The notes beneath the pieces were generated by a model. That model was given only the letters and a program-made list of their open reading frames with translations. It ran no database searches and had not been told where the DNA came from. The position numbers and the translations under genes were made by a program. Shown here piece after piece: positions 6,569 through 7,526 of a stretch of DNA of 7,526 nt. This stretch comes from Chitinophagaceae bacterium. Its GTDB lineage: Bacteria > Bacteroidota > Bacteroidia > Chitinophagales > Chitinophagaceae. The DNA lies in NCBI GenBank assembly GCA_023251285.1, contig JAHEZB010000084.1, positions 1-7,526 on the forward strand, given 5' to 3'. Each line of letters opens with the position of its first letter. Positions within the stretch are counted from its first letter, which is position 1.

Positions 6569-7526
6569 CTAATTCATCGCCATCATTTTATTATATTTAT
6601 TCCTGTATTCTACCGGAGAAAGCCCGGTGATTTCTCTGAATACAGTGCGAAAAGATTTGGTATCAGAGTAACCGACGTCATACATTACTTCATTCACATT
6701 TTTTCCACTGCCTTCGAAATGCTTTTTAGCCGCTTCAATTTTTACACGCTGAATATATTGTATCAAAGTATTTGCGGTAGCTCTTTTAAACCGGCGTTCA
6801 AGATTTCTACGGCTCAAGGCAAGCAGCGAGGTGAGTTGATCTACGGTAATCCTTTCGTGATAATTTTTTTCAATGAACTCCTGTGCCTGTTTTACCTGTT
6901 CATCCTGGTGGCCTTTTTGTCCTTCAAAAATAATAAACGGAGATTGTGTGTGCCTGTCCAGGTCAACCTGGAAGTTTTTTGCACAATGAATCGCTACTTC
7001 TCTTCCTGCATATTTTTCAATGATGTATAAAATAAGATTTGCTGAAGAAAAAGCGCCGCCGCTTGTATAAATCCCTTGTTCGTCAGTAATTACTTTGTCT
7101 GTTACCAGATTTATTTCGGGAAACATTTGAGCAAAATCGTTTGCCGCACGCCAATGCGTTGAGCAACTTTTGCCATTCAACAAGCCGGTAGCAGCGAGCA
7201 AAAATGCACCCACACAAAGGCTGGCAATCTCCGCACCGTTGCCGTATTGTTTTACGATCCATTCTATGCAATCGTGACTTTGTTCCATCGCTTTTCTTAT
7301 GTCGCCTTCGATGGCAGGAATGATGATCAGATCTGTCTTTTTCAAATTCTTTATTTCCACATCCGGATGGATCGTACATACGCCGTTTTCTAAAAGAATC
7401 GATTTGGAACTTCCTGCAATCTCCACTTTAAATAAGGGATCCTTTCCATTTTGTTGCAAATAATGATTGACGGCAAGGAAAGCACGGCGAGGATTATCAA
7501 TGCTTCCTAAATTGCTGGTGGCATTA
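6569..7526 (-). CDS. GlxA-type transcriptional regulator: DJ-1/PfpI-like domain plus AraC HTH (N-terminus outside window)
   Basis: The minus-strand frame stays open to the window end, and 318 residues are visible before the TAG at 6571-6569. A TTG codon at 7459 is internal: the residues before it (NPRRAFLAVNHYL) fit the family, so the true start lies to the right of the window. The first part, down to about 6985, is a DJ-1/PfpI (class I glutamine amidotransferase-like) fold with the nucleophile-elbow segment S-L-C-V-G-A-F, its Cys at 7216-7214, then GLLNGK and THWR. The last part, about 6890-6585, is an AraC/XylS DNA-binding domain with two helix-turn-helices: ITVDQLTSLLALSRRNLERR, then VNEVMYDVGYSD and FREITGLSPVEYR. 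Such proteins are activators whose DJ-1-like half is thought to sense a small molecule. Its target and ligand cannot be read here. It is convergent with the lyase gene. Confidence 0.92.
   Translation of the reverse strand, partial: NATSNLGSIDNPRRAFLAVNHYLQQNGKDPLFKVEIAGSSKSILLENGVCTIHPDVEIKNLKKTDLIIIPAIEGDIRKAMEQSHDCIEWIVKQYGNGAEIASLCVGAFLLAATGLLNGKSCSTHWRAANDFAQMFPEINLVTDKVITDEQGIYTSGGAFSSANLILYIIEKYAGREVAIHCAKNFQVDLDRHTQSPFIIFEGQKGHQDEQVKQAQEFIEKNYHERITVDQLTSLLALSRRNLERRFKRATANTLIQYIQRVKIEAAKKHFEGSGKNVNEVMYDVGYSDTKSFRTVFREITGLSPVEYRNKYNKMMAMN

Noticed and set aside
6545..7030. A 161-codon open frame on the plus strand
   Set aside because: It lies wholly over the convincing GlxA-type regulator on the minus strand, and its translation shows no recognisable family or start context.
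7083..7379. A 98-codon minus-strand frame overlapping the GlxA-type regulator
   Set aside because: It is a shifted frame of the same gene, with a translation rich in Cys, Arg and Lys and no family features.

Overview
The window looks like chromosomal DNA of a member of the Bacteroidota, probably from the Chitinophagaceae/Sphingobacteriia side. The evidence is a DUF4270 lipoprotein next to a short GT5-like protein and panC, an A+T-rich composition, A-rich leaders without clear Shine-Dalgarno sequences, and two good matches to the phylum's TTTG / TAnnTTTG promoter. The genus cannot be fixed from sequence reading alone.

Layout. At the left edge, the start of panC (pantothenate synthesis) runs leftward out of the window. 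Divergent from it, behind a recognisable promoter, are a 271-residue stand-alone glycogen/starch-synthase-like N-terminal domain and a DUF4270 lipoprotein, 38 bp apart and probably one transcript. After a 174-bp gap with a perfect inverted repeat and a strong promoter comes metK (S-adenosylmethionine synthetase), closed by a clear intrinsic terminator. Next is a small toxin-antitoxin pair: an intact antitoxin and a PemK/MazF-like toxin whose reading frame is broken by an apparent one-base loss. Then follow a SpoU/TrmH-family rRNA methyltransferase (RlmB-like) and a hydroxymethylglutaryl-CoA lyase, separated by three perfect copies of an 8-bp repeat. At the right edge, convergent with the lyase, is most of a GlxA-type regulator (DJ-1/PfpI-like domain plus AraC helix-turn-helix), cut at its N-terminus by the window end.

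Functional picture. Most genes are housekeeping: pantothenate, SAM, rRNA methylation, and leucine or HMG-CoA breakdown. The SAM made by MetK is the methyl donor for the RlmB-like enzyme, but the TA pair and a terminator lie between them, so co-regulation is not implied. The least explained parts are the GT5-like protein, which lacks the family's sugar-nucleotide signature and its second Rossmann domain, its neighbour DUF4270, and the damaged toxin. I saw no CRISPR array, tRNA, rRNA or insertion sequence. No gene-free stretch exceeds 300 bases.
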